Part shown: positions 11,613 through 24,711 of the stretch, one piece after another
Numbering within the stretch: the first letter of the stretch is position 1
How the letters are laid out: every line of letters starts with the position of its first letter
Assembly (NCBI GenBank): GCA_007258455.2
Contig: VDFB02000003.1
Coordinates: 37,265,733 to 37,329,732, forward strand
From: Sequoia sempervirens
Taxonomy: Eukaryota; Streptophyta; Pinopsida; Cupressales; Cupressaceae
Direction: 5' to 3'
Length of the DNA stretch: 64,000 nucleotides
The notes under the pieces: model-generated
The model's database searches: none
What the model saw: only the letters and a program-made list of their open reading frames with translations
What the model was told of the DNA's origin: nothing
Made by a program: the position numbers and the translations under genes

Positions 11613-11785
11613 ACAATAATTTGTCTACAAGTTGGCTAAACACCATCTACTCAATAATTATCTCTTTCTCTATGACCATGAGAGAGTGTCAATTCTTTAC
11701 AACAATTTGTGTCCAAGTCAACTAGACACCCTCTCCCTGATAATTCTCTCTTTCTCTATGACAATGAGAGAGTGTCAGTTCTTTC
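11613..11785 (+). repeat. two diverged tandem copies of an 86-bp unit
   Basis: The unit beginning ACAATAATTTGTCTACAAG at 11613 recurs as ACAACAATTTGTGTCCAAG at 11699. Both copies end in the same stretch with CTTTCTCTATGAC and GAGAGAGTGTCA. They differ at roughly one base in eight. Confidence 0.7.
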
Positions 11786-11898
11786 TTATCACACTAAAAA
11801 ATACAACAATAAAAGTATTAGTTAGTCATGTTTTAGAATCTAGATTAGAAATGGGTAAAAGTATTGATTTGTGTCACACTTTTGTAAAGGAAATGTAG

Positions 11899-13060
11899 TG
11901 TTGAAAATTGTACTCCTTTACATTTTCACACTATGTTTGCATCCCCTTAATTAATTGGACTTAATTAAGCCTTTAATTTGGCCCAATTATGCATTCACAA
12001 GCCTAATTAATTTCGTTTTCCGAAAAGAAAACCCACATTTAATTAATGCCTACATTGATTTTAACATCTTGGAAATTGAATGTCCTGGGTTTAGGTCCTA
12101 GGACCCATTTACCCAACCCTTAAGTCTCGAGACCCAATTTTTAATATGTTTTTGGCAGCATTTTAATGATCTAAATTCAAATTTCAAAGGTCGGCTTGTG
12201 ATGTTTAATTGTTGGGTAATTAAGGAAACACCTATAAATGCAAGGTCTTTTTATCAAATTCAAATCTTAAGCAATCTTAGAACTTCAAGAAATCAATTAT
12301 AGGAGCAAAGATTATTGTCAAGAGCATTGGAGAGAAAATTTATTAGTCATTTATTGTAGCATTCAAGATCCTATCATGATGCCAAGATTTATGTGTGTTC
12401 ATGCATGTTTTTGGAGCTAACATTGTGATGTAGGTTTCAAGTTTCAAGCAAGCATTCAAGCATCAAGATCTATTAAGCAATTAAGCCATTTCATGAAAGA
12501 TCTAATCCCTGGAGAGATGTTTTAGAATTCAATCCTCTAAGGGAAACCATTAAAGGGTTTGGTGAGATGTAACAAGCTTTGTTCATTCATCAATTCCTTC
12601 ATTTTGTCATTATTTCATTATCAAGGTTTAATTACCAAACCAAGGTTTGACCAAGGCAAACCCCTATTCACTAAAAACAAACATTTTCTCCTCTCTTTGT
12701 ATGTGCAGATTTGTAGGTGAAGAATGATTGAAAGTTGATCAAAAGTGCAATTTTGCAAAGTTGTCAAAATTGTCATCAAAATTGTTGACACAAAAACTCA
12801 CCTACAAGTTTCATTTCGAGCTTTCCCACAGTCAAACCTGATGGAATCAAAAGCTTAGATTCGGGATTCAAGGATTGCAAAAAGAATTTTTAGACCCCTG
12901 TACAAAGACCCATTCGCCCCTAGGTGAATATGTCCTTCAACAGAGTCTGAAACCCACTTTTGGAGCCAAGTAAACACCATCCTAACCTTCTCAGACCTAT
13001 TGGTTAGTTGTTGTTTCTGATAGTGTTATCATAATACTTCATATTCCAAGTGTTATATCT
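11899..13060 (+). repeat. LTR-like block, probably a gypsy-type solo or decayed LTR
   Basis: The block starts at TGTTGAAAATTG (11899) and has features of a plant LTR promoter: a long AT-rich non-coding lead, CCTATAAATGCAAGG as a TATA box near 12229-12243, and a leader rich in TCAAG/ATCAA repeats. The right end is uncertain and no target duplication or internal domain was found, so the LTR identity is inferred from layout only. Confidence 0.4.
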
Positions 13061-14702
13061 CATAGGTTTGATTGTTAAAACACTTTTATCTTTTCTCCCA
13101 AAACTTCCTTTCAGTCATTACTATCATAAGGAAGTTGAGGTCCCATAGTGTCCAAAACCTACGGTTGAGTCACCTTGAGGGTTGTAAGTCAATTTTAATC
13201 ATTTGTGGCACTATCAATCTTCCTAATGAATGTTGGGAAGGTGGATTTGTGATTAGGTGGACACTCCATTTTTTCTTTGACATACTCCCCTCATCATACA
13301 TCCCAGTTTAGGGAAGATCCCTTTCCCCACATTTCAGGAAATAACCAACTCAAATACAATTTTTCAACTTCGACTACCTAAAAGTGATGTTTATGTTTTG
13401 AATTTTGAAATGATGCATTTACTAATGAAATGCAGAACTTTTAATTTAGTTTTTATTTATAAATTTATATATATTTTTAAATTAGTTGGATATTTTCTTT
13501 TTGTAAATTTAAGAGCTGAATTTGAAGTGCTAAAAATTTCAAAAAAAGTGAGGTTGATGGGAAATCGCAAAAAAAGAAACATTTTTTTCTCCACAAAGAT
13601 TACTTGAAAATCAAGTGCATGAAAAAATGACATTTTTGATGAATATTTATTTTTTAATAATATTTTAAAGTTGAACTTAATCAAAACATCACATTTTTCA
13701 TGGGACATCAACTTTTATCTAAATTTTTCATTTTATTTTTTAAATTATACCCTCTTAGAGAGGATTCTCTCCTCTAGTGCATTGCATATTTTTCAAAAAA
13801 AATAAAAAATTAATACATTTTTAATTGTTTTAAAAACCTACTTACAATAAAATAAAAATAAGTAAAACTAATCAAATTTTTTTAAAAATTAGATTCTAGA
13901 CTTTAAGCTCTAAAAAAGGGTATTTTTATATTTTCACGAAAGTGCCCCTTGGAGAAATTCAAAGTTGAAGTTGGTTTTTCTTTTTTAATTTGCCCCAAAA
14001 AAGGGGGTTAAGCTACCACATAGGTAGCCACATAGACAATTTTGGGTGAAAGAGTTTCAACCAAAACCCTCTCAACCAAAAGGATTGAATCATTCCAAAC
14101 CTTACACATAAATCTAATCACCATTCAAATTTTTGATGAGATTTTTTTTTATAGATTTGGGCCAAAGGGTTTTGCTCAAAATTATATGTGCCACGTATAT
14201 GTTATGTGATTTTGGGAAAAAAAGGTTTCAATTGAAACTATTTTTACACAACTCTGTGCTTTTACCCAAACATTTCTTGGAATCATAATATAAAGTCTAA
14301 AAGAGCATCAACATATCATTTTCTACTTTCTTGATTATTTTCCAATTACAAACAAATACATAAAAAAAAGTATTATAAATAGATGTAAAATTAGGGATGT
14401 GAAAAAATAGAGAGAAATTGAAAGGAGAGGAGAGGTAGAGTTGAGTTACAGTGATTGGTGTGAAGATAAAAAAATTAGAGGATACTTTTCAATAAGTGGA
14501 TTTTGGAAACCGGAGAAAAATAGAGAAGAAAGGGGAATTACAAAGGATGTGAAGAAAGAGTCGAACCAAAAAAATTGGGTTCTTAAAAACTCAAACATTT
14601 CCATTGGTATGAAAAAAATACCAATTTACCAAAGAATTTATGAATAAAAAAGGGCTATCACTTTATCTGTGGAAAATCTTGAGCATTCTTCATCTTACTT
14701 GA
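13061..14702. other. AT-rich intergenic stretch, no gene seen
   Basis: Long A and T runs throughout, with a few short frames on both strands (for example 13457-13711 minus and 14441-14647 plus) that lack motifs and have low-complexity Lys, Ile and Phe composition, as expected by chance. Nothing else is recognisable. Confidence 0.4.
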
Positions 14703-15210
14703 GACTTAGTGTATTTTTCATGAAATGGGCTTAAGTGTTAGACCCTCAAAAATATGGATTTAAATTTGGTGCAAAGAATAATGGGATGTGAGATAAGAAA
14801 TAAATCTTTTCCAAAGGGTTTTTTCCTTAGACTTAGTGTATTTTTCATGAAATGGGCTTAAGTGTTAGACCCTCAAAAATATGGATTTAAATTTGGTGCA
14901 AAGAATAATGGGATGTGAGATAAGAAATAAATCTTTTCCAAAGGGTTTTTTCCTTAGACTTAGTGTATTTTTCATGAAATGGGCTTAAGTGTTAGACCCT
15001 CAAAAATATGGATTTAAATTTGGTGCAAAGAATAATGGGATGTGAGATAAGAAATAAATCTTTTCCAAAGGGTTTTTTCCTTAGACTTAGTGTATTTTTC
15101 ATGAAATGGGCTTAAGTGTTAGACCCTCAAAAATATGGATTTAAATTTGGTGCAAAGAATAATGGGATGTGAGATAAGAAATAAATCTTTTCCAAAGGGT
15201 TTTTTCCTTA
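14703..15210 (+). repeat. four tandem copies of an identical 127-bp unit
   Basis: Copies start at 14703, 14830, 14957 and 15084 with exactly 127-bp spacing, and I see no differences between them. Each begins GACTTAGTGTATTTTTC and ends with CCAAAGGGTTTTTTCCTTA. The array ends 30 bases before the first readable codons of LINE-A ORF1. The unit is non-coding and has no obvious promoter motif. Confidence 0.95.
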
Positions 15211-15239
15211 TGAAATATGATTTTTCCAAGAAAAATAAA

Positions 15240-16140
15240 TAAATTATGAAGGACAATCCATTGATAATGGACCAGATTCTATGTTCATGATTGGGAGACC
15301 AATTTTAACTTGCTTACAAATGTCCCTATGAACACTCCCATATGGTTAAGACTTTATAATCTACTAATGGAGTAGTAGGATCCAAAAGTACTTATGAAGA
15401 TAGGTAATTTTTATAAATTCATATTAAGGATAAAGATACATGCCTATGTGTTAGGAGATGTGTCACAATGGATTTGGAGATTCCCTCATTACTAATTGAA
15501 ATAAAAATAGGAAAAAACATGGTTAATACAAATTAAAGTAGAAAGGGTGCTAATCAAATGCAAAGAAACTATCACCTTGTTAGACATAGGATAGAAGAAT
15601 GTACCAGGGACAAAAGATCTAGGGAGGAATCCAATGAAAATTTGAATCATGACAAGAACCCTAATGTCCCTACAATTGAGGTTGACTAACTAAGACCCAT
15701 GGAAATATGTCAACACAAAGGAGCAAAAAATAATGGGGACATAATTTAGCCCATATAACAAAAGCCATAAGAAGAATCCACAGATAATGACAAGTTGAAG
15801 AAAATTCAACCTTTGGGTTGGCTTTGGAGCATTTTGGAATATTAGAAGAAAATGAAAAGTCCCTAAGGAAAACAAGTGAAACACAAATAATTGAAGGAAT
15901 TAAATGTGAATCAGAACAAAACTTTGAGGATGCTTTGGGTGAAGACAATGCAAAGGATGAATTGGATATTGTAGACGAGAAAATGGCGAGTTAGATAAAA
16001 TTTAATACCAAGAAACCAAAGTGTGGAGAAAAAAAGATAGGGGAAAGGAAAACCAATAAAGAAAACCTAACAATTGTTGGGATAGAAAAGGGACAAAGGA
16101 AGTTGAGATTTGAGAAGGGAATAACCATTCCTAATTATAC
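15240..16140 (+). pseudogene. LINE-A ORF1 remnant (DUF4283 and zinc-knuckle type)
   Basis: Decayed first ORF of a plant L1-type LINE, readable across several frames. MNTPIWLRLYNLLMEY (near 15330-15380) and VLMKIGNFYKFI (near 15390-15425) match the DUF4283 RNA-binding domain, which usually reads VWVRLPxLPLxxW...IGxxLG. A diverged later part near 15560-15610 may be what is left of a zinc knuckle. The rest is acidic and Lys-rich (15800-16000). Stops and frameshifts are frequent. It directly precedes the endonuclease start at 16150, in normal LINE order. Confidence 0.65.
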
Positions 16141-16149
16141 ATGATGATC

Positions 16150-19100
16150 TTAATATGGAATGTTACGGGATCAAATTCTCCAATAAAATTTGCCCTCTCA
16201 AGCTTTGAATGGGAATTGTCAAACTATACCTACTTCAATTAGAAGATACAAAATTGAGCAAGGTGAAATCAAATAAACTCATGATTAATTGGAGATAATT
16301 AGAAGAGACAAAATTGAGCAAGGTGAAATCAAATAAATTCATGATTAATTGGAGATAATTAAGAGGATTGCTTGGGGAGGTAGATGGTACTTTAGGGGGT
16401 TTGGGAACTTTGTGGAACCCCATCACAATGGATGTAGTGAAAATCCATGCAAAATAATATTAGCAAGTAAGCAAAATAAAACATTACACTTTCAATTAAA
16501 TTCTAGTTTCTTTATAATAAGTGTTTATAGTCTTGTGAAACTCATCAAATGGTGTCTTGGACCAAATATAATCCTTTTTAAAATAATAAATAAGGATATT
16601 TCATTTTGGGTGGGGATTTTAATATAACTCTAAATGTCGTAGAAAAGTGTAGAGGCCTAAATGAAGTCACTCAAGTGTAGCTGAAATTTTTGAACTTTGT
16701 TAATGGAAAATGATTATAGGATATAGTACCAAATAATTTTAGCTACACGTGGAAAAATAAAATACAAGGATTCACAAACATTACAAAGAGGTTAGATATA
16801 TTTATGCTACATGGGGATTAGTCATTGTGATTACACCATCCTTCCCATCTCCAACTCTAACCATTTTCCTCTCTAATTAAGATTTTTCTTGATTCCAAAC
16901 CATCTAGAGGATCTTTCAAGATTAAGAATATGTGGTTGTGGGATCCATAATTTATAAGTAATATGTAGGACTGGTAGACATCAACAACTAGGTGGAGAGG
17001 AATAAAACTCTTTTAATTATATAAAAAGCTTTGCCACACCAAAGCACAACTTAAACAATGGAGCACCATGCACTTAAAAAATCTATTTAAAGAAAAAGAG
17101 AAGGTGGAGGAAGAGATGAATTATTTTAATGAAATAATTGTAAAATATTGAATCAATCAAGAATCATAATAGAAGGAAAAATCCTTGAAAAGTCAATATG
17201 CAAAATTATTGGTGCACAAAGAGGTTTATTGGAGACAAAATTCAAGGGATTGTTGGATAAAATAAGGGGAGAGAAACACAAAGTTATTTTACGATTCCAC
17301 TGAGCACAAAACAATCTTTAGTATAATATCAATCATCAAAGATAATATGGGTCATTTGGTTGAGAAGATAGAAGAGATTGGTAAAGTGGATGTCAACTAT
17401 TTAAAGACACTGTTGAAAAATGAATATGTCACTAATGGATCTCCACAATTTTTTTTTTAGGGAAACATCCCCTACCTAATCATATAATAAAATGAAATCC
17501 CTTTGAGTCCTTCTAGGAAGAAAGAAATAAGCTCACAGTATTACAAATGGCCTTGGACAAAGCTCTAATCCTTGATGATTTCTTGGTAGGCTCTTATAAG
17601 AAATGTTGGAATATCATTATCAAGGATTTGTTAGTGACTATGGAGGATTCCATAAAAAATAAAATAATACTCAAGAATCTAAATAATACCTTTATATCAT
17701 TGATCACAAATAAAAGCACAATTTAGACTTTAGATTATTTTTATCCAATATCTTTATGTAACAAATTTACAAAATTATCTCCAAGGCCATGACTAATAGG
17801 TTCAAAATTTTACTATCAAAGATGATGTATTAGAAGAACATAGTGGCTTCACACTAGGATAATCCATCACAAATGACACAATTATTACCCATGAAGCTAT
17901 ACACACTTTATAGATTAGCAAGGTGGACAAGATGCTAGTTAAACCAAACATAATAAAGCCTATGATCAATTCAATTAGAAATTCCTAATCAATGTCTTAG
18001 AGAAGTTCAAATTCAACAAGAAATGACATGACTAGATATTTAGCCATAGATACACTCTAAGATTCTCAATCCCTTATGACTAGTGAACCTTTTGGCTTCT
18101 TCAAATTATCTCTTGGACTCAAGGAGGGAGATCCTTTATCACATTTTCTTTTCATAATCATGGCTAAGGAATTGCAAGACACCACATTAGTGGAGAATAC
18201 TAGAGGAAGATGGAAAGGAATAAAAATAATAAGAAATGTGAGATCCCTAATGGGCCAATAATTTTTCAATGACACTTTTATTTGGGGTTTCATGCATAAG
18301 CAAAATAAAAGGTAACAAGGGACACTTTGCACTACTATTGTAAGGTGTCTAGGCAAATCATAAAATTGTTGAAGTCTAGAATATTCTTCTTTAACATGAA
18401 GGTCAAAAAGTAAAAGGAGGCAGTAGAAATTATAGGTTATAAAATTGGTCAGTCCTAAGCAAATACCTTGGAATTTCCTTGTTTTTAGGAGTTGGACAAC
18501 AACTCTTTGGGATCCCCGACTAATGAACCACAACAACTAGATAATCTCATGGAAAAGAAAATGAATATCATTTTTTGGTAGAATCTTGATTCTAAAGGTT
18601 ACCATCTCTATAATCCTTGTATTTATATTGTCTCATTTGATAATTTCAAAAACAAATTAACACTCTCAATCAAAAGTTGGATGATTTATTTTGGAAGGGA
18701 ACATCACAAGATAATTTTTTTCTTATTGCATGAGAAATAATTTGTAAGCTAAAAGACGTTGGGGGGGTTGAACTCAATAGATAACCTTTTACCTAAATAC
18801 AAAACTAGGAGCTAAGGTAATATGGGGGATGTATACAAAATCACACCTCAAATGGGCTAAAATAATACAACACAAATGCCTTGATTTGGGAGCTCTTGAA
18901 AGAATTATAACTATGACCAATTTTCCTAGAGGCTTAACAATGTGGAACTTCATAATTTCATGTAGGCATGCAATAACCAAACACATCATAGGGAAAGAGA
19001 GAGTTGAAATAAAGGCCCCTTTTTTGGGAAAAACTATGGAATGTTTAGGCATCCCTTAATAAAATTCCTAACATAATTAAGACACAAAAATTATTGATAA

Positions 19101-20330
19101 ATATTTGGGGTTGTAGAGTGACATATTACATTATATATAGTGAAAGGGAAGGAAAATAAGAATGAAACCAGAAGATTACATAGGGATTAAACACACTAGA
19201 GTAATATATTTATAGTATAGAAATGAAGCCGGTTGTAAAAAAAATCATTTTAGAGGAAGAAGATTGTATTAGGTGGTGTGGGTGAAATTTATAAACTAAA
19301 ACTTGAATATAGGGTATATTTTGGTGGAGGAAACTATCAAGAAAGAAGATTTTCCAACACATATTTGTTAGAATAAAAATTGTTTGATTTAGGTTGGGCA
19401 TTCATGTGGGTTGCCTTGCAAAGATAATTCTAATTACAAGCAAAAGAAGGAAAATGAGACTTATAAGAATTAGTTGACCATCTATTGTTAAATTGTACCT
19501 TTGTAGAGGAGCATTGGTAGTAGGTCCATTATAAGTTAAGCTAACATGCCCCCTAATTGTAGGACATTCTAGATATATTCAATTTATGGCTAACAATTTA
19601 CAAACAACCACCTTTTTTTGTATTTGTATAGAAAGCTCGTCAATGGTTAGAAAGAGAGGAATAAGATGATATTTGAAGAGAAATAAATGCTAATTGAGTG
19701 CTTTTTGGTGAAACTAGAGAATACAATTGAAGAAGTTGTGAATAATGTAGCTAGAAATTAGAGTATGAAGAACAAACCATTGACATGTTGGGATACAAAT
19801 TTATTGAAAAGATTGAATAGAATAAGGTAGGTTGGATTAATCCATCTTCAAATTTAAGGACTAGAATATATTATATTGTTCTACCTCTATAATGGTTTAA
19901 TATTAACTTCAATTGTGCATTGAGAGGAAATTTGGAGGATTATCCAATGCTAGTTGCATACTTAGAAGCCATGAAGGCTTCACGGTTGGAGTGGATTTTT
20001 GGGCTTGGTGAAAGGAATGCCTAGTGTAGTCAAGGCCTATACACTTCTTTTGGGATTACAAGCATGCAACCAATTTGGGATTAAAAAAGTGAAAGTGGAA
20101 GGTGCCTCCATGGTTATTGTTAATGTCATAAAAAATAAGGGGACATCAAATTGGAAAATTAATAGGATATTGAGCCAAATTTGGTTTCTCATAGAATGAC
20201 TAGAAGAATACACTATAAAACACATATATAGTGGAATCAATTCCCATGCGTATTGGTTGGAAAACATTGCAATAGACATTGAGAAGGGGTGCATCATTGA
20301 GAGGAAATGATCTATATAGGTGAATTTGGA
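16150..20330 (+). pseudogene. LINE-A ORF2 remnant: endonuclease, RT and RNase H
   Basis: Heavily broken second ORF of a plant L1-type LINE. The endonuclease start is readable as LIWNVTGSNSPIKFAL (16150-16200), then GGLGTLWNPITMDV (near 16396-16440) and an eroded GDFN box near 16605-16620. RT is seen as TIITHEAIHTL (near 17878-17910), KAYDQFN (near 17960; its leading Asp is lost), and GLKEGDPLSHFLFIIMAKEL (18118-18177). The catalytic FADD box appears as FFNDT at 18262-18276, so one catalytic Asp is gone. An RNase H-like region with KVKVEGASMVIVNVIKNK lies at 20085-20140. The element is old and inactive. Confidence 0.75.
16241..16360 (+). repeat. two tandem copies of a 60-bp unit inside LINE-A
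   Basis: AGAAGATACAAAATTGAGC at 16241 recurs as AGAAGAGACAAAATTGAGC at 16301, and both are followed by the same 40 bases with only one or two changes. This is a local duplication within the endonuclease-coding part of LINE-A, and it helps break the frame. Confidence 0.85.
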
Positions 20331-23229
20331 TCCCAAATTATTTAGTAATGATCTCATAATATCTTATGAATGCCCGTCATACAATGATAACAAGAACATA
20401 TACCCATGTAGAAATGAGGAAGGATGTCCATTGATATAAGAGTGCTTGGCACACACTTGATCATGGGAAGATATGAATTTATCACAAACAACAATCTCAT
20501 AAATATATCAAAATATCTCCACTTTTTTCCCACATTATCTTTGTGATACCATGGTGAGATTGATAGCCAAGAAAATATAGGTGACATTATGAAGAGAAAT
20601 ATCAAACTTGTGTTTAAGAAAGATAGTCAAGGTGAATTCTATGATTATGATCCATGCACTAGAAGGGTAAATTTTGGAAAGTTGTTCCTATCGATAAAAC
20701 ACAAGTATAGAGTGAGCATAAACATATCATCAATGCTCATTGTTATCTTTCTAGAAGTTAAAGAGTTGAAATAGGTGATTCAAGTTATGCTAGTCTTTAA
20801 TACATCCTAGGTGGTTCTAAGGTCTCAAAAATATTTTGGGCAAAACAATTACATGATTTGGTTTCCATCTATAGGCTAGATATTGACTAACATTCAACAC
20901 ACTCTTTGCTAGCTAGTAGATACAATTCATTATCTTTGTCATTGGTTTCAACAATATCCTCTACAAGCACCAATCAAAACGGGGGATCAATTTTTGAAAT
21001 TCATTGTTGTGGTTGTGTCCTCCTCGAGAATAGATTAGACCTTTGCTATGGAGGAGGACAACTTTGACAATGCAAAAGAGGATGCCATTGAGCTATAGGT
21101 TTAAAATATGGTTTATTTTATATGAATATGTAATATCAATGTTTATAGAATTATTAAGTTTAAGAGATATACCACGAACAACATGTAATTAGTATTTGTA
21201 ATGACTCTTAGAGGTTTTTATGTGGCTCTCCATGTGAGATTTTGTAGTATATTCCCTAATATGACTTTTTGATACTAAACCCTCAATGACGAGGTAGCTA
21301 TAACAATTTATTTCTTGGTTTAATATAATGTGTATGGCCTTCAAGACCAATTTCATTTATCAAAATAATAATAATATTTTATTTTTAAATTATAGAATCA
21401 ATTTTTAAATATTATTTTTTTATTCATGCACTTCTCATGGAAAGTATCTAAATAATAAAACATTAGCCTTTATAATCATTCTATTATTTAAAGCTCATCA
21501 ATAACTAGAAAAAATAAATCCTTTATTTTTATTCCTTTAAAATAAAATAAATACAATTATTTATTCTCTATATTTCTAATTATGAACTTGCACATCTAAA
21601 TATCAATTTAATCAAAATAATTAACTTTATTTTATCAGTTTATTTCCCTTTCTAAACAACATTAGAAATTATTTAGTGATTAAATAATTAAAATTCTAAA
21701 AATTGAATAAATAATTCAACACAAGTTATTTATTTATTTTTAATTAATTATTTATCTTTATTTATTTAATTAATTATATGTTCACACATAATTAAATTTT
21801 TGACTAGATACTTTAGTACTGGGACCTAATTCTCCTTTTCTAATACTTGTACCTATTGCACAACATAATCTCACCACGACAATCTTTAGTAGCATTATCA
21901 AACTAATAATAATATTAAGTAATTAAACATGTCACATATTCATTTGTATTGTGACAAACATGCCATAAGAAAATGAATAAATTTCAATCGTCAAAACAAT
22001 AATCAATGTATAAATTACCACATAATAGGACAACACATAATCATAACCAAGTATCATAAATATACCAGAATGAAGGATGTTACATATTGAATATTAGAAA
22101 AATGCTCCTTGTATGGTTGCTCATATGCCACCTTCCCCTTATAGTAGAGGTCCATTCTGTCCACGTGAGCACATATGTAGCAACAATTAAACTAATCATT
22201 CTAGGCACTACTTTGAAGGCTCACATGACTCTCTTTAGCATAAAGGATTTGATTAGTCTACATAGACATGTGGCCAATCTATTACGACATAATCTTGTGG
22301 TGGAGGCACTTTTAGATGGCTTGATAGTGGAAAATTCCTTTAATTGAATCTTGCTATTCCTCCTATTTGCAAAATTCTTATTGGTACATAAAGATGATGA
22401 TATTGTCATGGTTCGGGATCCAATTCATAGTAGCTAGGACCTCTTGCATGATTGAAGTAACCCCTCTAATAGAGACCAATCTCCTCTCTTATTGACATAA
22501 AGACTCCTAAATAACAATTTGACTTTTTTTTAAATTTTATATTTGAAAGTCCTTGGATAGACTTCTTGAAACATGATACCATTCCACCCATATTTTTTTA
22601 TAGATTAATGTAAGATTTTCTTTATAATTTAATATAGAAAACACTTATTCATTTAAAAAACTATAAGTACACTACACAAATGCATCCAAAGTCTAGAGTA
22701 CACTAGTGAAGCACAATTTACGTGAACTTCATCAATTAGACCTGCAAATAAACTTGACTAGGACCTTACTAGAAAAAATAATTTCACGGACACAATTATG
22801 ATTTTATGTTTTATTATAGACATGGAAGTTAGAAGAAAATGACATGGAAGATCAGGAGATCGCAAATAAAAGAATTAGAACACTAATAGCTTTGGTAACA
22901 AGGAACTAAGTTGCAGATTAGTGCCATCATAAAGTGTCCTTGGAAGTCGCAATCTCTCACTAATTCTATACCTACTTCACTTGAAAATCAATATTAATAC
23001 CATAATCCCTTCTCTAGCATTTCATTTAACAATTATAATAATAACATATCTACTCTGATTTTTACCCCATTATCTTAGAAGACCAAAGTCAAACGACTTT
23101 CCCACATCATCCGGAGGCCCGTGTTCTTTCTTTACATTTTCTTGTTCATACCAAAACAGAGTCCAAAACCCAGAGAGCCACTAGTTAAAAAAAACATTAA
23201 TAATTATTTACACTCCTTAACAATAAACA
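20331..23229. other. intergenic between LINE-A and the AAA+ gene
   Basis: No gene could be identified. From 20400 to 21110 short plus-strand frames (for example 20589-20774, with GEFYDYDPCTRRVNFGKLF) look like decayed coding DNA of unknown origin. From 21360 to 21800 the DNA is extremely AT-rich with AATTAATTA runs like those in the LTR-like blocks at 8736 and 11899. The last few hundred bases become more balanced towards the promoter. Confidence 0.35.
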
Positions 23230-23329
23230 TCTTGTCGTTTTCACGTGTCGTTTACCACAAGAAAACTTTTGCGCCGTGCAAATCCGCAGGCCCTTCACAG
23301 AAGAGCCGAGCAGAATAAATAAATAATCC
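23230..23329 (+). promoter_or_regulatory. proximal promoter of the AAA+ gene with a G-box
   Basis: A perfect G-box core CACGTG lies at 23242-23247, about 90 bases before the likely transcribed region. CpG dinucleotides become frequent from here to about 23480, in contrast to the AT-rich flanks. An AATAAATAAATAAT stretch near 23313-23327 could act as a weak TATA-like element. G-boxes bind bZIP and bHLH factors; the regulation itself is inferred. Confidence 0.45.
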
Positions 23330-23482
23330 TCTCCATCGTTCTTTCTTTGGCTCCGCATATTAGAAACATCTGCGCCCTGCGTATTTCCTATGTGACCGAC
23401 CGCTTACGGCGAGGGTTAGCAAAAGTTTACACGATCGGAGCTGCAATTCGGTCGCAACTCTTGCGGCACTTCAATTTTGCAG
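23330..23482 (+). other. probable 5' UTR exon of the AAA+ gene
   Basis: Pyrimidine-rich start, balanced base composition with many CpGs, and a good splice donor (TTTGCAG|GTAAAGT, exon end at 23482). The next good acceptor that leads into a coding exon is at 32621, six bases before the ATG of the first coding exon. The left border is a guess. No start codon opens a useful frame here, so the exon is treated as non-coding. Confidence 0.5.
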
Positions 23483-24711
23483 GTAAAGTCATGCGGAAAT
23501 CCTAGAGAGCTTAACGCAGTGAAGTGAATTCAATGGTAATTTTGTATACAAGAAAATATCAATTTATTGCTAATTTGTCGTAGCGTTGGTAAGCATATTA
23601 GGGTTACACACTCGGCATATGAAGTTTCTCAGCGTTGGCTTTCAAGCTTAGGTTTTTGTACTTTCTTGAATTAAATCTTTGATGTCTACACATAATATTT
23701 TTGGTAAATTTATGTGGAAACAATTGTGTTTGGTCCTCGTTTTGTTATGTTTTCGTCTTTCTTTGAAAGTCCGTGGGAATTGAACTCTCGACCTCCTGGC
23801 GGAGTGCTTGTGTCTGTCTTTCCGTGATTGTATGTTGATTAGAAGTGATGGTGTAATTTAAAATCGTTGATCAGCAGATCCGCTGCAGATGCTTACATTG
23901 CGCTTTGATTAGCTATGCATTTCACGGGATCATTTTTTGTGTTGTTTGCACAATTAAATTAGTAGTCTTGGCGTGGATCTTTTTATTAAAGGGAAGGTTG
24001 TATTTTAGCTCACCTTTGGAACAAGAGAGCTTAGACCTTTGAGTTTGACCTATTTATTGAGCTCGTAGCATTGTGTTCTAACTGGTGCAATTATATCACT
24101 AAACTCGAAGTGGATTTTCCCATGCAAAGTGAGACAGTCTATGAGCCAATGCCTATTTGGGTAGGGCAAATCCTGTTCCCTGGTTTGCTGTGGTAACAGA
24201 ATTGGGCTTTTACCTTAAGCAGGAAGGAAAGATGCAACGATTTCATTCTTGTTTGTGGCTGGAGAATTCCTTGGGTTGGAGGGATTGCATTCATCTTTGA
24301 GTGACTGTTTTAGTAGTGCACGGTGAAGTGGCTAGCTGTGTTGTGAGCTTAGTAAGCTTCTCAGGTGGCTGAGGTTTGAACTCAGATGATGTTAAGAAGT
24401 TGTCGCAAGTATTTGAGCCCTAGGCATTACCAGCTCAACATTGACCTAGGCAGTATACTGTGTGCCACATGAGATCTCTTTTAGGAAGAGAGGAATTTAC
24501 ACTGTAGCTTATATACTTATCAAACTTTAGCTCTTGGGGATTTGAACCTTTAACAAAGCTTGTGGTAAGTTTTGCATGCGTGGTTACTCTGTGATTTTGC
24601 ATTGTTAATAATATGGAGTTGGGCTTAGGGATGTGCATAAGCTGTTTAATTGGGTTTTTAATCACCAATTGGCTAGTCTTTGACTAGGCAACACCAATAT
24701 AAATGATTAAG

